Notes under the pieces: generated by a model
Told to the model about the DNA's origin: nothing
Database searches by the model: none
What the model saw: the letters and a program-made list of their open reading frames with translations, nothing else
Shown here: positions 27,416 through 36,420 of the stretch, piece by piece
Position numbering within the stretch: the stretch's first letter is position 1
How the letters are laid out: each line of letters opens with the position of its first letter
NCBI RefSeq assembly: GCF_004121055.1
Contig: NZ_PYAL01000008.1
Location: 394,918-458,917, forward strand
Direction: 5' to 3'
DNA length: 64,000 nucleotides
From: Achromobacter aloeverae
Lineage (GTDB): Bacteria; Pseudomonadota; Gammaproteobacteria; Burkholderiales; Burkholderiaceae_B
Translations under genes and position numbers: made by a program

Positions 27416-27963
27416 ACGTTTTCCGCGTCGTAGCGGCAGATCGAATACAGGGGCGTGCCGGTGGTCGCGATATTGGCCGAGCCGCCCAGGTCGGGCAGGT
27501 CGATGATGGTGGCGGCCTCCACCACGTTGGCGCCCAGGCGTTGCAGCAGCTTGACGGCCGCCATCATGGTGCCGCCAGTGGCGATGAGGTCGTCGACCAG
27601 CAGCACGCGCTGGCCGGTGCGCACCGCGTCCGTATGGATTTCCACCGCCGAATTGCCGTACTCCAGCGAATAAGGCTCCGCCACCGTGCGATAGGGCAGC
27701 TTGCCTTGCTTGCGCACCGGCACGAAACCGAGATTCAGTTCATAGGCGAGCACGCTGCCGATAATGAAGCCGCGCGCGTCGATGCCCGCCACCAGGTCCA
27801 GGCGCTGGCGCATGTAGCGATAGACGAACAGATCGATCAGGGCGCGAAAGGTGCGGGGATCTTGCAGCACCGGGGTAATGTCGCGAAACACCACGCCGGG
27901 CTTGGGCCAATCCGGAACACTGCGGATCGTGCGCCGGACAAGTTCTGCGTAGTCGGTTTGCAT
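27412..27963 (-). CDS. apt: Adenine phosphoribosyltransferase
   Basis: Purine salvage enzyme of 183 residues, adenine + PRPP to AMP. The N-terminal [21 protein letters not shown] is typical of [34 protein letters not shown] carries the adenine- and PRPP-contacting residues (given in part: GIDARGFI). The PRPP loop is [14 protein letters not shown]. Length is normal. It is convergent with the LysR gene, overlapping by 4 bases at the 3' end. Confidence 0.95.
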   Translation of the reverse strand: MQTDYAELVRRTIRSVPDWPKPGVVFRDITPVLQDPRTFRALIDLFVYRYMRQRLDLVAGIDARGFIIGSVLAYELNLGFVPVRKQGKLPYRTVAEPYSLEYGNSAVEIHTDAVRTGQRVLLVDDLIATGGTMMAAVKLLQRLGANVVEAATIIDLPDLGGSANIATTGTPLYSICRYDAENV

Positions 27964-28226
27964 GGTGGCGGCCCGGCCGGGAAGAATGGGTGGAAACTAT
28001 AACCGGCGGTGGCGCAACTAGCCAAATGCCTGCCCTCCCTTGCTGGAATTTTCGACTGGTCCGCCCGTAGGGATTGAGAATTTCTATCTCTGCCCCTGGC
28101 GGCGCCGGCCACGGCAAAATCCCGCGGCCCATCCTCGCTTGACCGACGCGCGGCAATGCGTATGCTTGCCCTTTTCCCCCTTCTCCTTTTCCCCTTACCG
28201 CCCGCGACCCGACCCCGGAGGCCCCG
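27964..28226. other. Divergent intergenic region apt / M14-like gene
   Basis: This 263-bp stretch contains the promoters of both genes. CCCGACCCCGGAGGCCCCG supplies a Shine-Dalgarno site (GGAG) for the plus-strand gene. Nothing else is recognisable. Confidence 0.4.
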
Positions 28227-29207
28227 ATGTCCACCGCCAGCAGCACCGGCATTCCCCTGCGCCCTTTCGAACTCGCCGTCCCCGACATCGATGTCGAGCG
28301 TGCCGGCAACACCGGCACGGAAGGCGTCTGGCATTTCGACTCCGGGCAGCCCGGTCCCACGGTCATGATCACCGCCCTGATACACGGCAACGAACTATGC
28401 GGCGCGTGGGCGTTGAAGGACGTGCTGGGGGCCGCCGTGCGCCCCCGCCGGGGAGCGCTGACGCTGGCGTTCTGCAACCTGGCCGCCTTCGACCGTTTCG
28501 ACGCCGCGCTGTACACCGACTCCCGCTTCGTCGACGAGGACATGAACCGCGTCTGGTCGGACGACAAGCTGGCGGATGCCTCCACGCAGGAACGGCGCCG
28601 CGCGGCGCAGCTCCTGCCCTGGGTCAGGAAGGCGGACTGGCTGCTGGACATTCATTCCATGAGCAATTCCACCGTGCCCCTGCAAATGTCGGGCGTGCGC
28701 CAGCACAATATCGATCTCGCGCTGGCGCTGGGCAATCCGGCCCACATCATCGCCGACGTGGGCCACGCCGCCGGAGTGCGGATGCGCGACTACGGCCGCT
28801 TCGGCGCCGAGGAAGACAATGGCTCGCGCTCGCTGCTGATCGAGTGCGGCTTCCACGGCGCGCCGTCCGCGCGCCAGGTGGCCATCGACCAGGTGGCGCG
28901 CTTCCTGGTGGCCTCGGGCATCGTCGAGGCCGCCGACCTGCCGGGCACGTGGTTCGCGCCGACCGCGCCCAGCCAGGAAGCCCTGCTGGTCACCCACGCC
29001 ATCGCCGCCCAGAGCACGGACTTCCGCTTTTCGCAGCCGTGGAAGGGCCTGGAGAAACTGCCGCGCGCCGACACCGTCATCGCGTGGTCGGACGGCGAAC
29101 CCGTCACCACGCCCTACGAGGATTGCGTATTGATCATGCCGGCGGTCAATGTGCGGCCCGGCGTGACGATGGTGCGGCTGGCGCGGCCGATCGCGCAGCG
29201 GGTCTGA
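28227..29207 (+). CDS. Succinylglutamate desuccinylase/aspartoacylase-family protein (M14-like)
   Basis: Zinc-dependent deacylase-like protein of 326 residues. The metal site is recognisable: HGNE (ALIHGNELCGAW, about 53-56) and the third ligand in LLDIHSMSN (H about 142). RFVDEDMNRVW matches the substrate-binding NxxR region of the AstE/aspartoacylase family, and LLIECGFHG carries the catalytic Glu. A C-terminal barrel-like domain follows. Such enzymes remove acyl groups from N-acyl amino acids or trim peptides. It is upstream of the peptide-type transporter, with a small hypothetical gene between. The substrate is not deducible. Confidence 0.85.
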   Translation: MSTASSTGIPLRPFELAVPDIDVERAGNTGTEGVWHFDSGQPGPTVMITALIHGNELCGAWALKDVLGAAVRPRRGALTLAFCNLAAFDRFDAALYTDSRFVDEDMNRVWSDDKLADASTQERRRAAQLLPWVRKADWLLDIHSMSNSTVPLQMSGVRQHNIDLALALGNPAHIIADVGHAAGVRMRDYGRFGAEEDNGSRSLLIECGFHGAPSARQVAIDQVARFLVASGIVEAADLPGTWFAPTAPSQEALLVTHAIAAQSTDFRFSQPWKGLEKLPRADTVIAWSDGEPVTTPYEDCVLIMPAVNVRPGVTMVRLARPIAQRV

Positions 29208-29310
29208 CGCAGGGCGTCGCGCTGGCATGCAATAAACTGGAACGGTATCAGGCATATCGGAACGTATAGGCGCCCTTGGATATTCCTGCCGCCCGGCCGT
29301 CCCAAGGTCA

Positions 29311-29331
29311 ATGCGCCCCCTCACAAGGGGG
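29311..29331. repeat. GC-rich hairpin upstream of a hypothetical gene
   Basis: GCGCCCCC and GGGGGCGG-type arms around TCACAA form a short stem at the end of the M14-gene downstream region. It may be a terminator or part of another repetitive element; there is no T-run. Confidence 0.35.
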
Positions 29332-29382
29332 CGGCAAGCAGCGTCGCTGCGCGGCCGGGAGCGCCTTTCTGGAGCGAATGCC

Positions 29383-29799
29383 ATGTCCAGCACCCTGCCT
29401 CTTTCCCAACCCGCGACCGCCGCCGCCCCGACCCTCCCCGACATCAACGATGCACGCGCGCGCGCGTCGGGCGCATACGACCGTCTTTGCGCGCTCCGTG
29501 ATCCCAGCCTGCTTCATAGCGCGGAAGTGCACGGGTTCGCCAGCGACAAGAGCTTCGAGAAAGTCGAAAAGGTCGAAGCCACAATGGAAGCGGTCAGCAG
29601 GCATATCACGGCGCAATGCAACATCCCCGCTGAACGCATCCAGCGCGTCACGCACCTGCAACCGCATGCCTATCCCTCCGCGCTGCACGACAAGGTGCTG
29701 GTGGATCTGCGCGACGTGAGACTGCCCAGCATGGCCCGCATCGCCATATATTCCCAGGCCGGATCGGCGTCCAGCAGCAAGGATGGCGGGTTCGCCTGA
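29383..29799 (+). CDS. Hypothetical protein, 138 aa
   Basis: I do not recognise this family. The protein is soluble, with a Pro/Ala/Thr-rich first 20 residues, a mixed helical middle (SFEKVEKVEATMEAVSRHI), a segment LHDKVLVDLRDVRLPS, and a Ser/Lys/Gly-rich tail. No signal peptide or membrane segment is apparent. Support for coding: a GGAG site 9 bases before the ATG, codon use like its neighbours, and a gap that would otherwise be 780 bp. It lies between the M14-like enzyme and the ABC transporter but shows no overlap with either. Confidence 0.6.
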   Translation: MSSTLPLSQPATAAAPTLPDINDARARASGAYDRLCALRDPSLLHSAEVHGFASDKSFEKVEKVEATMEAVSRHITAQCNIPAERIQRVTHLQPHAYPSALHDKVLVDLRDVRLPSMARIAIYSQAGSASSSKDGGFA

Positions 29800-29989
29800 G
29801 CGAACGCCGGGAGCGCGGCGCCTAGGTGTTTGCCCTAGTTTTTCGCGACCCGCCGCGCAAGCTTCCCTCGGCGCCACGCGCAGTGCCCTCGTAACAGGGC
29901 CGCGGCGCGCCGCCAGCCCCTGTTCATCGGGTTAAAGTATTGCCCGCGTCCCTTTTGGGCGCGCGCGAATACTGTTAGGGAATCCCCGC

Positions 29990-30967
29990 GTGGCCTTGTT
30001 CATCCTGCGCAGGCTCTTGCAAAGCCTGTTCGTTCTACTCGCCGTTTCGGTCGTCGTTTTCTGTGCGGTCTACGCGGTGGGCGACCCGATCGAGCTGCTG
30101 GTCAGCCCCGAAGCCAGCCCCGCCGACCGCCAGGCCATGATCATCCGCCTGGGCCTGGACTTGCCGCTCTGGCAGCAATACACCCATTTCCTGTGGAATG
30201 CGCTGCACGGGGACCTGGGTAACTCCTTCGTCCAGGGCGTCCCCGCGCTGGACATGATCCTGCAACGCATGCCGGCCACGTTCGAGCTGGTGGCGGTAGC
30301 GATCGCCATGACCTGTCTGTTCGGCATTCCGCTGGGCCTGGTCGCGGGCCTGTATCGCGATACGCCGCTGGGCCGCACCATCATGGGCACGTCGGTCCTC
30401 GGGTTCTCGCTGCCGAACTTCTGGCAAGGCATGATGCTGATCCTGATGTTCGCGGTCTGGCTGGGCTGGCTGCCCGCGTCCGGACGCGGCGACACCGTGT
30501 CCGTGTTCGGCGTGCCATTCTCCTTCCTCACGCGCGACGGCTGGGCCCACATGATCATGCCGGCCATCAACCTGGCGCTGGCCAACGTCGCGCTGGTGCT
30601 GCGGATGACCGCGTCCGGGGTGGCCGAGGCGCAGAGCCAGGAATACGTCAAGTTCGCCCGCGCCAAGGGCGTACGGCCCGGCCGCATCGTCAGCCGCCAT
30701 ATCCTGAGCAACATCCTCATCCCGGTCGTCACGGTGATCGGCATGGAAATGGGCCACCTGATCGCCTATTCCACCATCACCGAGACCGTGTTCGCGTGGC
30801 CCGGCATGGGCAAGCTGCTGATCGACAGCGTCTACCAGCTGGATCGCCCGGTCGTCGTCGCCTACGTGATGTTCGTCACCTTGCTGTTCGTGGTCATCAA
30901 CCTGATCGTCGACATTCTCTATGCCGTGCTCGATCCGCGCGTGCGCTTGCTGGCTCCCGCGAATTGA
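29990..30967 (+). CDS. Peptide/nickel-type ABC transporter permease (DppB family)
   Basis: Inner-membrane permease of 325 residues of the DppB/OppB type. It has an N-terminal helix (LLQSLFVLLAVSVVVFCAVYAVGDP) and five further helices. The EAA-like loop is EAQSQEYVKFARAKGVRPGRIV with the ILSNILIPVVTVIG continuation, and the C terminus VDILYAVLDPRVRL is typical of the family. The start is GTG at 29990. It is the first of four transporter genes in a row, but no gene for a periplasmic binding protein is present. Confidence 0.9.
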   Translation: MALFILRRLLQSLFVLLAVSVVVFCAVYAVGDPIELLVSPEASPADRQAMIIRLGLDLPLWQQYTHFLWNALHGDLGNSFVQGVPALDMILQRMPATFELVAVAIAMTCLFGIPLGLVAGLYRDTPLGRTIMGTSVLGFSLPNFWQGMMLILMFAVWLGWLPASGRGDTVSVFGVPFSFLTRDGWAHMIMPAINLALANVALVLRMTASGVAEAQSQEYVKFARAKGVRPGRIVSRHILSNILIPVVTVIGMEMGHLIAYSTITETVFAWPGMGKLLIDSVYQLDRPVVVAYVMFVTLLFVVINLIVDILYAVLDPRVRLLAPAN

Positions 30968-30996
30968 ACCCCAGGCCCCAGACCACCCCTACCGCC

Positions 30997-31914
30997 ATGT
31001 CCACTCCCGATCACTCCGGCCGCACCCGCACCGTGCCTCCCCTGGCGGAGACGCCGCGACGCGCGGCCATCCTCAAGAAGCTCCATGCCGTGCCCACGGC
31101 GCGCGGCACCCTGCTGATCCTGCTGGTGCTGGCGGTGGTCATCCTGCTGGCGCCGCATTTCGCGCCGCAGAACCCCTACGACCTCGCCAACCTGAACCTG
31201 CTCGATGGCCGCCAGCCGCCCCGCTCGGCCTCGATGGACGGCCATATGTATTGGCTCGGCACCGATGACCAGGGCCGCGACATGCTCAGCGCCATCCTGT
31301 ACGGCCTGCGCATCAGCCTGATGGTGGGCCTGAGCGCCGTGGCGCTGGCAACGGCGATAGGCAGCCTGGTGGGCCTGGTGGCCGCCTACGCCGGCGGCCT
31401 GCTCGACGCGGTGCTGATGCGCGTGGTCGATTTCGTGCTCGGCTTTCCCTCCATCCTGGTGGCGCTGGTCTTGCTGGCCGTGATGGGCCGCGGCGTCGAC
31501 AAGGTCATCCTGGCGCTGGTGCTGGTGCAGTGGGCCCACTACGCGCGCATCATGCGGGGCCGCGCCTTGCAGGAACGGCGCAAGGAATACGTCGAAGCGG
31601 CCATCAACCTGGGCTTCCCCGCCTGGCGCATCATCCTCTTTCACCTGATGCCCAACTGCATCGGCCCCGTGATGGTGTACGCCACCGTGCAAATCGCCAA
31701 CGCCATCGCGCTGGAAGCCACGCTGTCCTTCCTCGGCGTGGGCGTGCCCATCACCGAGCCCTCCCTGGGCCTGCTGATCGCCAATGGTTTCCAATACCTG
31801 CTGTCCGGCGACTACTGGATCAGCCTGTTCCCCGGCATCGCACTGCTGCTGCTGATCCTGACCATCAATATTCTGGGCGACCGTCTGCGCGCCAGCCTGG
31901 ATCCGCGACGATGA
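30997..31914 (+). CDS. Peptide/nickel-type ABC transporter permease (DppC family)
   Basis: Inner-membrane permease of 305 residues, partner of the preceding one. It has an N-terminal cytoplasmic extension with LKKLHAVPTARG, then a first helix (LLILLVLAVVILLAPHFAP). The LGTDDQGRDMLSAILYGLRISL motif is characteristic of DppC/OppC. The EAA loop is ERRKEYVEAAINLGFPAWRII, and the C terminus is LTINILGDRLRASLDPR. ATG 30997 follows the dppB-like stop by 29 bp. The stop overlaps the next ATG (ATGA), so translation is coupled. Confidence 0.92.
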   Translation: MSTPDHSGRTRTVPPLAETPRRAAILKKLHAVPTARGTLLILLVLAVVILLAPHFAPQNPYDLANLNLLDGRQPPRSASMDGHMYWLGTDDQGRDMLSAILYGLRISLMVGLSAVALATAIGSLVGLVAAYAGGLLDAVLMRVVDFVLGFPSILVALVLLAVMGRGVDKVILALVLVQWAHYARIMRGRALQERRKEYVEAAINLGFPAWRIILFHLMPNCIGPVMVYATVQIANAIALEATLSFLGVGVPITEPSLGLLIANGFQYLLSGDYWISLFPGIALLLLILTINILGDRLRASLDPRR

Positions 31915-32912
31915 GCGACATTATTCTCGACGTGCGCAACCTGCGCACCGCATTCCATACCACCGCCGGCGCCTGGCCGGCCGTCGACGGCGTCAACCTG
32001 ACGCTGCGCCGTGGCGAAATCCTCGGCCTGGTCGGCGAATCCGGCTCCGGCAAATCGGTCACCGGTTTTTCCCTGCTGGGCCTGATCGACCCGCCGGGCG
32101 AAGTTGTCGAAGGCGAGGTCAAGTTCCAGGGCAAGGACCTGCGCAAGCTGGACGAAGAAGGCATGCGCCGCCTGCGCGGCAACCGCATCGCCATGATTTT
32201 CCAGGACCCGCTGATGACGCTGAATCCCGTGCTGCGGGTAGGCGAACAGATGGCCGAAGCCATCCTCACCCATGAAAACGTCAGCCGCGCCGAAGCCATG
32301 GCGCGCTGCCGCGACGCGTTGGCGATGGTGGGCATCCCTTCGCCCGAGTCGCGCCTGCGCAGCTACCCGCACGAGTTTTCCGGAGGCATGCGGCAGCGCG
32401 TGGCGATCGCCATCGCCATGTTGAACAATCCGGACCTGATCATCGCGGACGAGCCGACCACGGCGCTGGACGTGACCATCCAGGGGCAGATCCTTTACCG
32501 CATGCAGGAGATTTGCCGCAACAACAATACCGCGCTGATCTGGATCACCCATGACCTGGGCGTGGTGGCCGAACTGGCCGATCGCGTGGCCGTGATGTAT
32601 GCCGGCCGCATCGTCGAGACCGGCCCCGTGGAAGACGTGCTGGCAGCGCCGCGCCATCCCTATACGCAAGGCCTGTTGCGCTCGATGCCGGGCACGGCCA
32701 CGCCGGGCGGACGCCTGCAGCAGATCAATGGCATGGCGCCCACGCTGTCGGCAAGACCGTCGGGCTGTCCCTTCCGGCCACGCTGTCCGAACGCCATCAC
32801 CCGGTGCACGGAGACCTTCCCCGGCGTGACCAACGAGGGCAAGCGCAGCTTCCATTGCCATGCGCCGGTGCAACGCGCCGCCCAGAAGACGGCGGCGGGG
32901 GTGTCGGAATGA
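31911..32912 (+). CDS. Peptide-type ABC transporter ATP-binding protein (DppD family)
   Basis: ATPase of 333 residues. Walker A GESGSGKS (about 42-49), Q-loop [11 protein letters not shown], signature [15 protein letters not shown], Walker [13 protein letters not shown], and the switch His in [21 protein letters not shown]. The C-terminal oligopeptide/dipeptide extension has the cysteine-containing [14 protein letters not shown] motif of this family. Starts by ATGA overlap with dppC and overlaps the next gene likewise. Confidence 0.94.
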   Translation: MSDIILDVRNLRTAFHTTAGAWPAVDGVNLTLRRGEILGLVGESGSGKSVTGFSLLGLIDPPGEVVEGEVKFQGKDLRKLDEEGMRRLRGNRIAMIFQDPLMTLNPVLRVGEQMAEAILTHENVSRAEAMARCRDALAMVGIPSPESRLRSYPHEFSGGMRQRVAIAIAMLNNPDLIIADEPTTALDVTIQGQILYRMQEICRNNNTALIWITHDLGVVAELADRVAVMYAGRIVETGPVEDVLAAPRHPYTQGLLRSMPGTATPGGRLQQINGMAPTLSARPSGCPFRPRCPNAITRCTETFPGVTNEGKRSFHCHAPVQRAAQKTAAGVSE

Positions 32913-34003
32913 ACGTGCAGGATACCGACATGAAAATGGACCAGGCACAGGCGCGCGCCGCCACGCCCGATACGAGTCCCGCGGACGCATCCACACGGGC
33001 CCCGGCCGAGCCAGTCATCGAACTGGACAACGTCCACAAGCGCTTCGAACAGCGCCCCGATCTCGCGCAGCGCTTGTTGGCGCTGGCCGGCAGGCCACTG
33101 GACCGCCGCACGGTGCACGCGGTCAACGGGGTAAGCCTGTCGATCGCGCGCGGCGAAGTCGTGGGCCTGGTCGGTGAATCCGGCTGCGGCAAGTCGACCC
33201 TGGGCCGCGTGGTGGCCGGCCTGTATCGCCAGACCGAAGGGGAGTTGCGCTACCAGGGCCGACCGGTGACGGAACTGCGCGGCCGCGACCGCCTGGACTA
33301 CGTCCTGGGCGTGCAAATGGTGTTCCAGGACCCTCAGGCCTCGTTGAACCCGCGCCAGCGCCTGAAGCAGATCCTCGGCGAATCGCTGAAGGTGCACAAG
33401 CTGGCGACCGCCGGGGAAATCCCAGCGCGCGTGGACAGCGCCCTGGCCGCGGTGGGACTGGACCGCGAATATCGCGACCGCCTGCCGCACCAGATTTCGG
33501 GAGGCCAGCGCCAGCGCATCGGCATCGCCCGCGCGCTGATGGTGTCGCCGTCCTTCCTGGTCTGCGACGAACCGGTGGCGGCGCTGGACGTGTCCATCCA
33601 GGCCCAGGTGATCAACCTGTTCATGGACCTGCGCGAACAGCGCGACCTGACGTATCTGTTCATCAGCCACGATCTTGGCGTGGTGCGGCACATTTCGGAC
33701 CGGGTCGCCATCATGTACCTGGGCAAGATCGTGGAAATTTCCACCGCCGTGGAAATCTTCGCCCGCGCCAACCACCCGTACACCCAGGCCTTGCTCGCCG
33801 AAGTGCCTGACGTGGCGCGGCGCGGACGCAAGTTCACCCCGATCAAGGGGGAGATTCCCTCGCCGCTGGCGCCGCCGCCGGGTTGCGCCTTCAATCCGCG
33901 CTGCCCTCACGCCATGCCACGCTGCCGCGAGCAGGCGCCGCCGCTCAAGGAAATCGCGCCCGGCCACTGGTCGGCATGCCACTTGAATGAGGTGGCCGGT
34001 TGA
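32909..34003 (+). CDS. Peptide-type ABC transporter ATP-binding protein (DppF family)
   Basis: ATPase of 364 residues, second of the pair. Walker A GESGCGKST, signature ISGGQRQRIGIARAL, Walker B FLVCDEPVAALD, and ISHDLGVVRHISDRVAIMYLGKIVE are all intact. The C-terminal domain contains CAFNPRCPHAMPRCR. It carries an unusually long Ala/Thr-rich N-terminal tail of about 35 residues before the domain. The ATGA overlap with the previous gene supports the ATG at 32909. Heterodimeric ATPases of this type power uptake of oligopeptides, glutathione or opines. Confidence 0.93.
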   Translation: MNVQDTDMKMDQAQARAATPDTSPADASTRAPAEPVIELDNVHKRFEQRPDLAQRLLALAGRPLDRRTVHAVNGVSLSIARGEVVGLVGESGCGKSTLGRVVAGLYRQTEGELRYQGRPVTELRGRDRLDYVLGVQMVFQDPQASLNPRQRLKQILGESLKVHKLATAGEIPARVDSALAAVGLDREYRDRLPHQISGGQRQRIGIARALMVSPSFLVCDEPVAALDVSIQAQVINLFMDLREQRDLTYLFISHDLGVVRHISDRVAIMYLGKIVEISTAVEIFARANHPYTQALLAEVPDVARRGRKFTPIKGEIPSPLAPPPGCAFNPRCPHAMPRCREQAPPLKEIAPGHWSACHLNEVAG

Positions 34004-34024
34004 CGCCGCGCGGGAACGCGCGAC

Positions 34025-34079
34025 TGAACAGCCAATGAACAGCCAATGAACAGCCAATGAACAGCCTCTGTACAGCCAC
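34025..34079. repeat. 11-bp tandem repeat, about five copies
   Basis: TGAACAGCCAA is repeated three times exactly from 34025, followed by two diverged copies (TGAACAGCCTC, TGTACAGCCAC). It lies in the gap after the dppF-like gene and has no open frame of interest. Confidence 0.9.
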
Positions 34080-34162
34080 CGGGCAGTCACCGAATACAGC
34101 CTGAACAACGATCGAGCCGAACACGCATGGGGCGCCGCCCCGCTACTGACCGAGATGCCATC

Positions 34163-35065
34163 ATGTCCGCGCCATCCAATAACGTCGAACGCCTTGTCCT
34201 TGAACTGAACCACGCGGGGCGCAACGCCATCGCCTACCTGGACGAGGACCGCAACAGCGACCGCCCCTTCACGCTGCAGACCTACCGTCCCTATGGCTAC
34301 ACGCCGGACCGCCCGGTCGTCATCGTGCAGCACGGCGTGCTGCGCAATGGCGACGACTACCGCGATTTCTGGATTCCCGCCGCCGACAAGCACAAGCTGC
34401 TGATCGTCGCGCCGACGTTCTCCAACGAGATCTGGCCGGGCGTCGAAAGCTATAACAACGGCCGCGTCTACTCGGCCGGGGGCAACGTGCGGCCGGTGTC
34501 CGGCTGGACCTACGTGCTGCCGCAGCGCGTCTTCGCCGACCTGCGCGAGGCCGAGATCACCACGACCGAGCAGGCTTACCTGTTCGGCCACTCCGCGGGT
34601 GGGCAATTCGTCCATCGCCTCATGTCCAGTCAATCGCACGCGCCCTACAAAGCGGTCGCGGCCGGCAATCCGGGCTGGTACACGCTGCCGACGTTCGATC
34701 ACCCCTACCCCGAGGGACTGGACGGCGTGGGCCTGACCGAGGACCATCTGGTGCGCCTGCTGGCCTATCCGCTGACCTTGCTGGCTGGCGACCAGGATAT
34801 CGCCACCAGCGACCCCAACCTGCCATCCGAACCCGCGGCCATGCGCCAGGGGCCACATCGCTACGCGCGCGCCCACCACTATTTCGAAAGCGGTCGCCGC
34901 GAAGCCGAGCGGCGCGGCGTGCCGTTCAATTGGCAACTGATTTCCGTGCCGGGCATCGGTCATGACGGCAAGGCCATGTCCGCCGTCTGCGCCAGCCTGT
35001 GGTTCGACGGCGGCATGCCCGACGACGCCACGATGGCGGCACTGGCCGGCAAGACCGTGGCGTAA
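34163..35065 (+). CDS. Alpha/beta-hydrolase family protein
   Basis: Protein of 300 residues with an alpha/beta-hydrolase core. The oxyanion region is VVIVQHGVLRNGDDYRDFW (about 50-68), the nucleophile elbow is LFGHSAGGQF (Ser about 154), the acid is in LLAGDQDIAT, and the late His is in VPGIGHDGKAM. No signal peptide is visible, so it is probably cytoplasmic. It lies between the dppF-like gene and the M20 peptidase on the same strand, suggesting it processes something the transporter imports. ATG 34163 (MSAPSNN) is chosen over 34127, which adds an Arg-rich stretch. The substrate is unknown. Confidence 0.8.
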   Translation: MSAPSNNVERLVLELNHAGRNAIAYLDEDRNSDRPFTLQTYRPYGYTPDRPVVIVQHGVLRNGDDYRDFWIPAADKHKLLIVAPTFSNEIWPGVESYNNGRVYSAGGNVRPVSGWTYVLPQRVFADLREAEITTTEQAYLFGHSAGGQFVHRLMSSQSHAPYKAVAAGNPGWYTLPTFDHPYPEGLDGVGLTEDHLVRLLAYPLTLLAGDQDIATSDPNLPSEPAAMRQGPHRYARAHHYFESGRREAERRGVPFNWQLISVPGIGHDGKAMSAVCASLWFDGGMPDDATMAALAGKTVA

Positions 35066-35150
35066 GGCCGTCCACCCGGCGACCGGCATACGAGAACCCG
35101 CCCCCTACCTGCCTCCACCCGCATCCTAACGAACGCACAAGGAATTCCCC

Positions 35151-36299
35151 ATGTCCGCCCTGCCTACCTCTTCCGACCTGCCCGACGCCGCCGCGCTGGC
35201 GGCGGGCATCCGCACCTGGATCGAATGCGAGTCGCCGTCGAACTCCCCCGCCGGTGTCGCCGCCATGGCCGCCCTGGTGGAAAAGCAGGCGCGCGCCGCC
35301 GGCCTGACCACCCAGCTGAGCGCACTGGGCGACACCACCGGCCCGCTGCTGTACGTGACCAACCGGGCGCAGGGCGATACGCGGCCCGGCATCCTGGTGC
35401 TGGCCCACCTGGACACGGTGCATCCGGTCGGCACCCTGGACGAGAACCCCTGCCGCATCGAGGGCGACAAGCTCTATGGACCGGGCAGCTATGACATGAA
35501 GGGCGGCATCTACCTGGCGCTCACGGCGCTGGCCACGCTGGCCAAGCCGGGCGCGACCCGCCTGCCCATCGACTTCGTGATGGTGCCCGACGAGGAAACC
35601 GGCAGCCATGCGTCGCGGCCTTCCATCGAATCGTATGCGCGCAATGCCCGCTACGGGCTGGTGTGCGAGCCGGCGCGGCCCAATGGCGGCAAGTGCGTGA
35701 CCGCGCGCAAGGGCACCGGCATGCTGCGCCTGCAGGTCAAGGGCCGTCCGTCGCACGCCGGCATGCAGCATGAAAAAGGCCGCAGCGCGATCCGCGAAAT
35801 GGCGCACCAGGTGCTGGCGTTGGAGGCGATGACCGACTACGAACGTGGCGTCACGGTCAGCGTCGGCACCATCAATGGCGGCACCGTCACCAATACGGTC
35901 CCGGCCTTGTGCAATTGCGTGGTGGATTTCCGCGTACCGGACATGGAAGCCGCGGAAGATACGCTGACGCGCATGCGCGGGTTGAAAGCGGTGGGGCCGG
36001 ATGTGTCGCTGGACATCGATGTCGAGCTGAACCGTCCGCCCATGGTCAAGTCCGAGGCCACGACGCAACTGCTGGGCAAGGCGCGCCTGTTCGCCACGGC
36101 GGCGGGCTTCCAGCTGGACGACGCGCCGATGACGGGGGGCGGCAGCGATGCCAACTTTACGTCCGCCATGGGCGTGCCCACGCTGGATGGCCTGGGCGCC
36201 GATGGCGACGGCGCGCATACGCTGAATGAGTACATCCTGGTCAGCACGCTGGCGGCCCGCGCCCATTTCTGGCAACTGCTCCTGCGCGACCTGGAGTAG
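35151..36299 (+). CDS. M20-family metallopeptidase (carboxypeptidase G2-like)
   Basis: Zinc peptidase of 382 residues. Metal ligands: VLAHLDTVHPVG (H, D), GSYDMKGGIYLAL (bridging Asp), VPDEETGS (catalytic Glu and ligand Glu) and GGGSDANFTSA near the end. The dimerisation domain (about 180-290) contains GRPSHAGMQHEKGRSAI. Closest recognisable relatives are carboxypeptidase G2 and ArgE/DapE-like enzymes, which remove C-terminal Glu or acyl groups. The start ATG 35151 follows an AAGGAATT ribosome-binding site. It is the last gene of the transporter block. Confidence 0.9.
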   Translation: MSALPTSSDLPDAAALAAGIRTWIECESPSNSPAGVAAMAALVEKQARAAGLTTQLSALGDTTGPLLYVTNRAQGDTRPGILVLAHLDTVHPVGTLDENPCRIEGDKLYGPGSYDMKGGIYLALTALATLAKPGATRLPIDFVMVPDEETGSHASRPSIESYARNARYGLVCEPARPNGGKCVTARKGTGMLRLQVKGRPSHAGMQHEKGRSAIREMAHQVLALEAMTDYERGVTVSVGTINGGTVTNTVPALCNCVVDFRVPDMEAAEDTLTRMRGLKAVGPDVSLDIDVELNRPPMVKSEATTQLLGKARLFATAAGFQLDDAPMTGGGSDANFTSAMGVPTLDGLGADGDGAHTLNEYILVSTLAARAHFWQLLLRDLE

Positions 36300-36302
36300 G
36301 GC

Positions 36303-36370
36303 CCCCCCTACCCGCTTACGCGGGCCCCCCGGGGGGGCGAAACCAGCGGACCGGGAGACCCGGATCCGCG
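36303..36370 (+). repeat. Dispersed about 70-bp GC-rich repeat, copy 2
   Basis: Located between the converging M20 peptidase and rep genes. It begins CCCCCCTACCCGC, has GCGGGCCCCCC then GGGGGGGCG, and ends GACCCGGATCCGC. It is the inverted counterpart of 24894-24963. The two copies differ mainly in the small hairpin arms between the C and G runs. Confidence 0.75.
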
Positions 36371-36420
36371 GTTCCCCGATCAGGAAGACCTTTGCACGGC
36401 ACAGGTCTTATTGCTGCGGG

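Noticed and set aside
30000..34003. Nickel or glutathione specificity for the ABC transporter
   Set aside because: Permease and ATPase families alone do not fix the substrate, and no binding protein is present.
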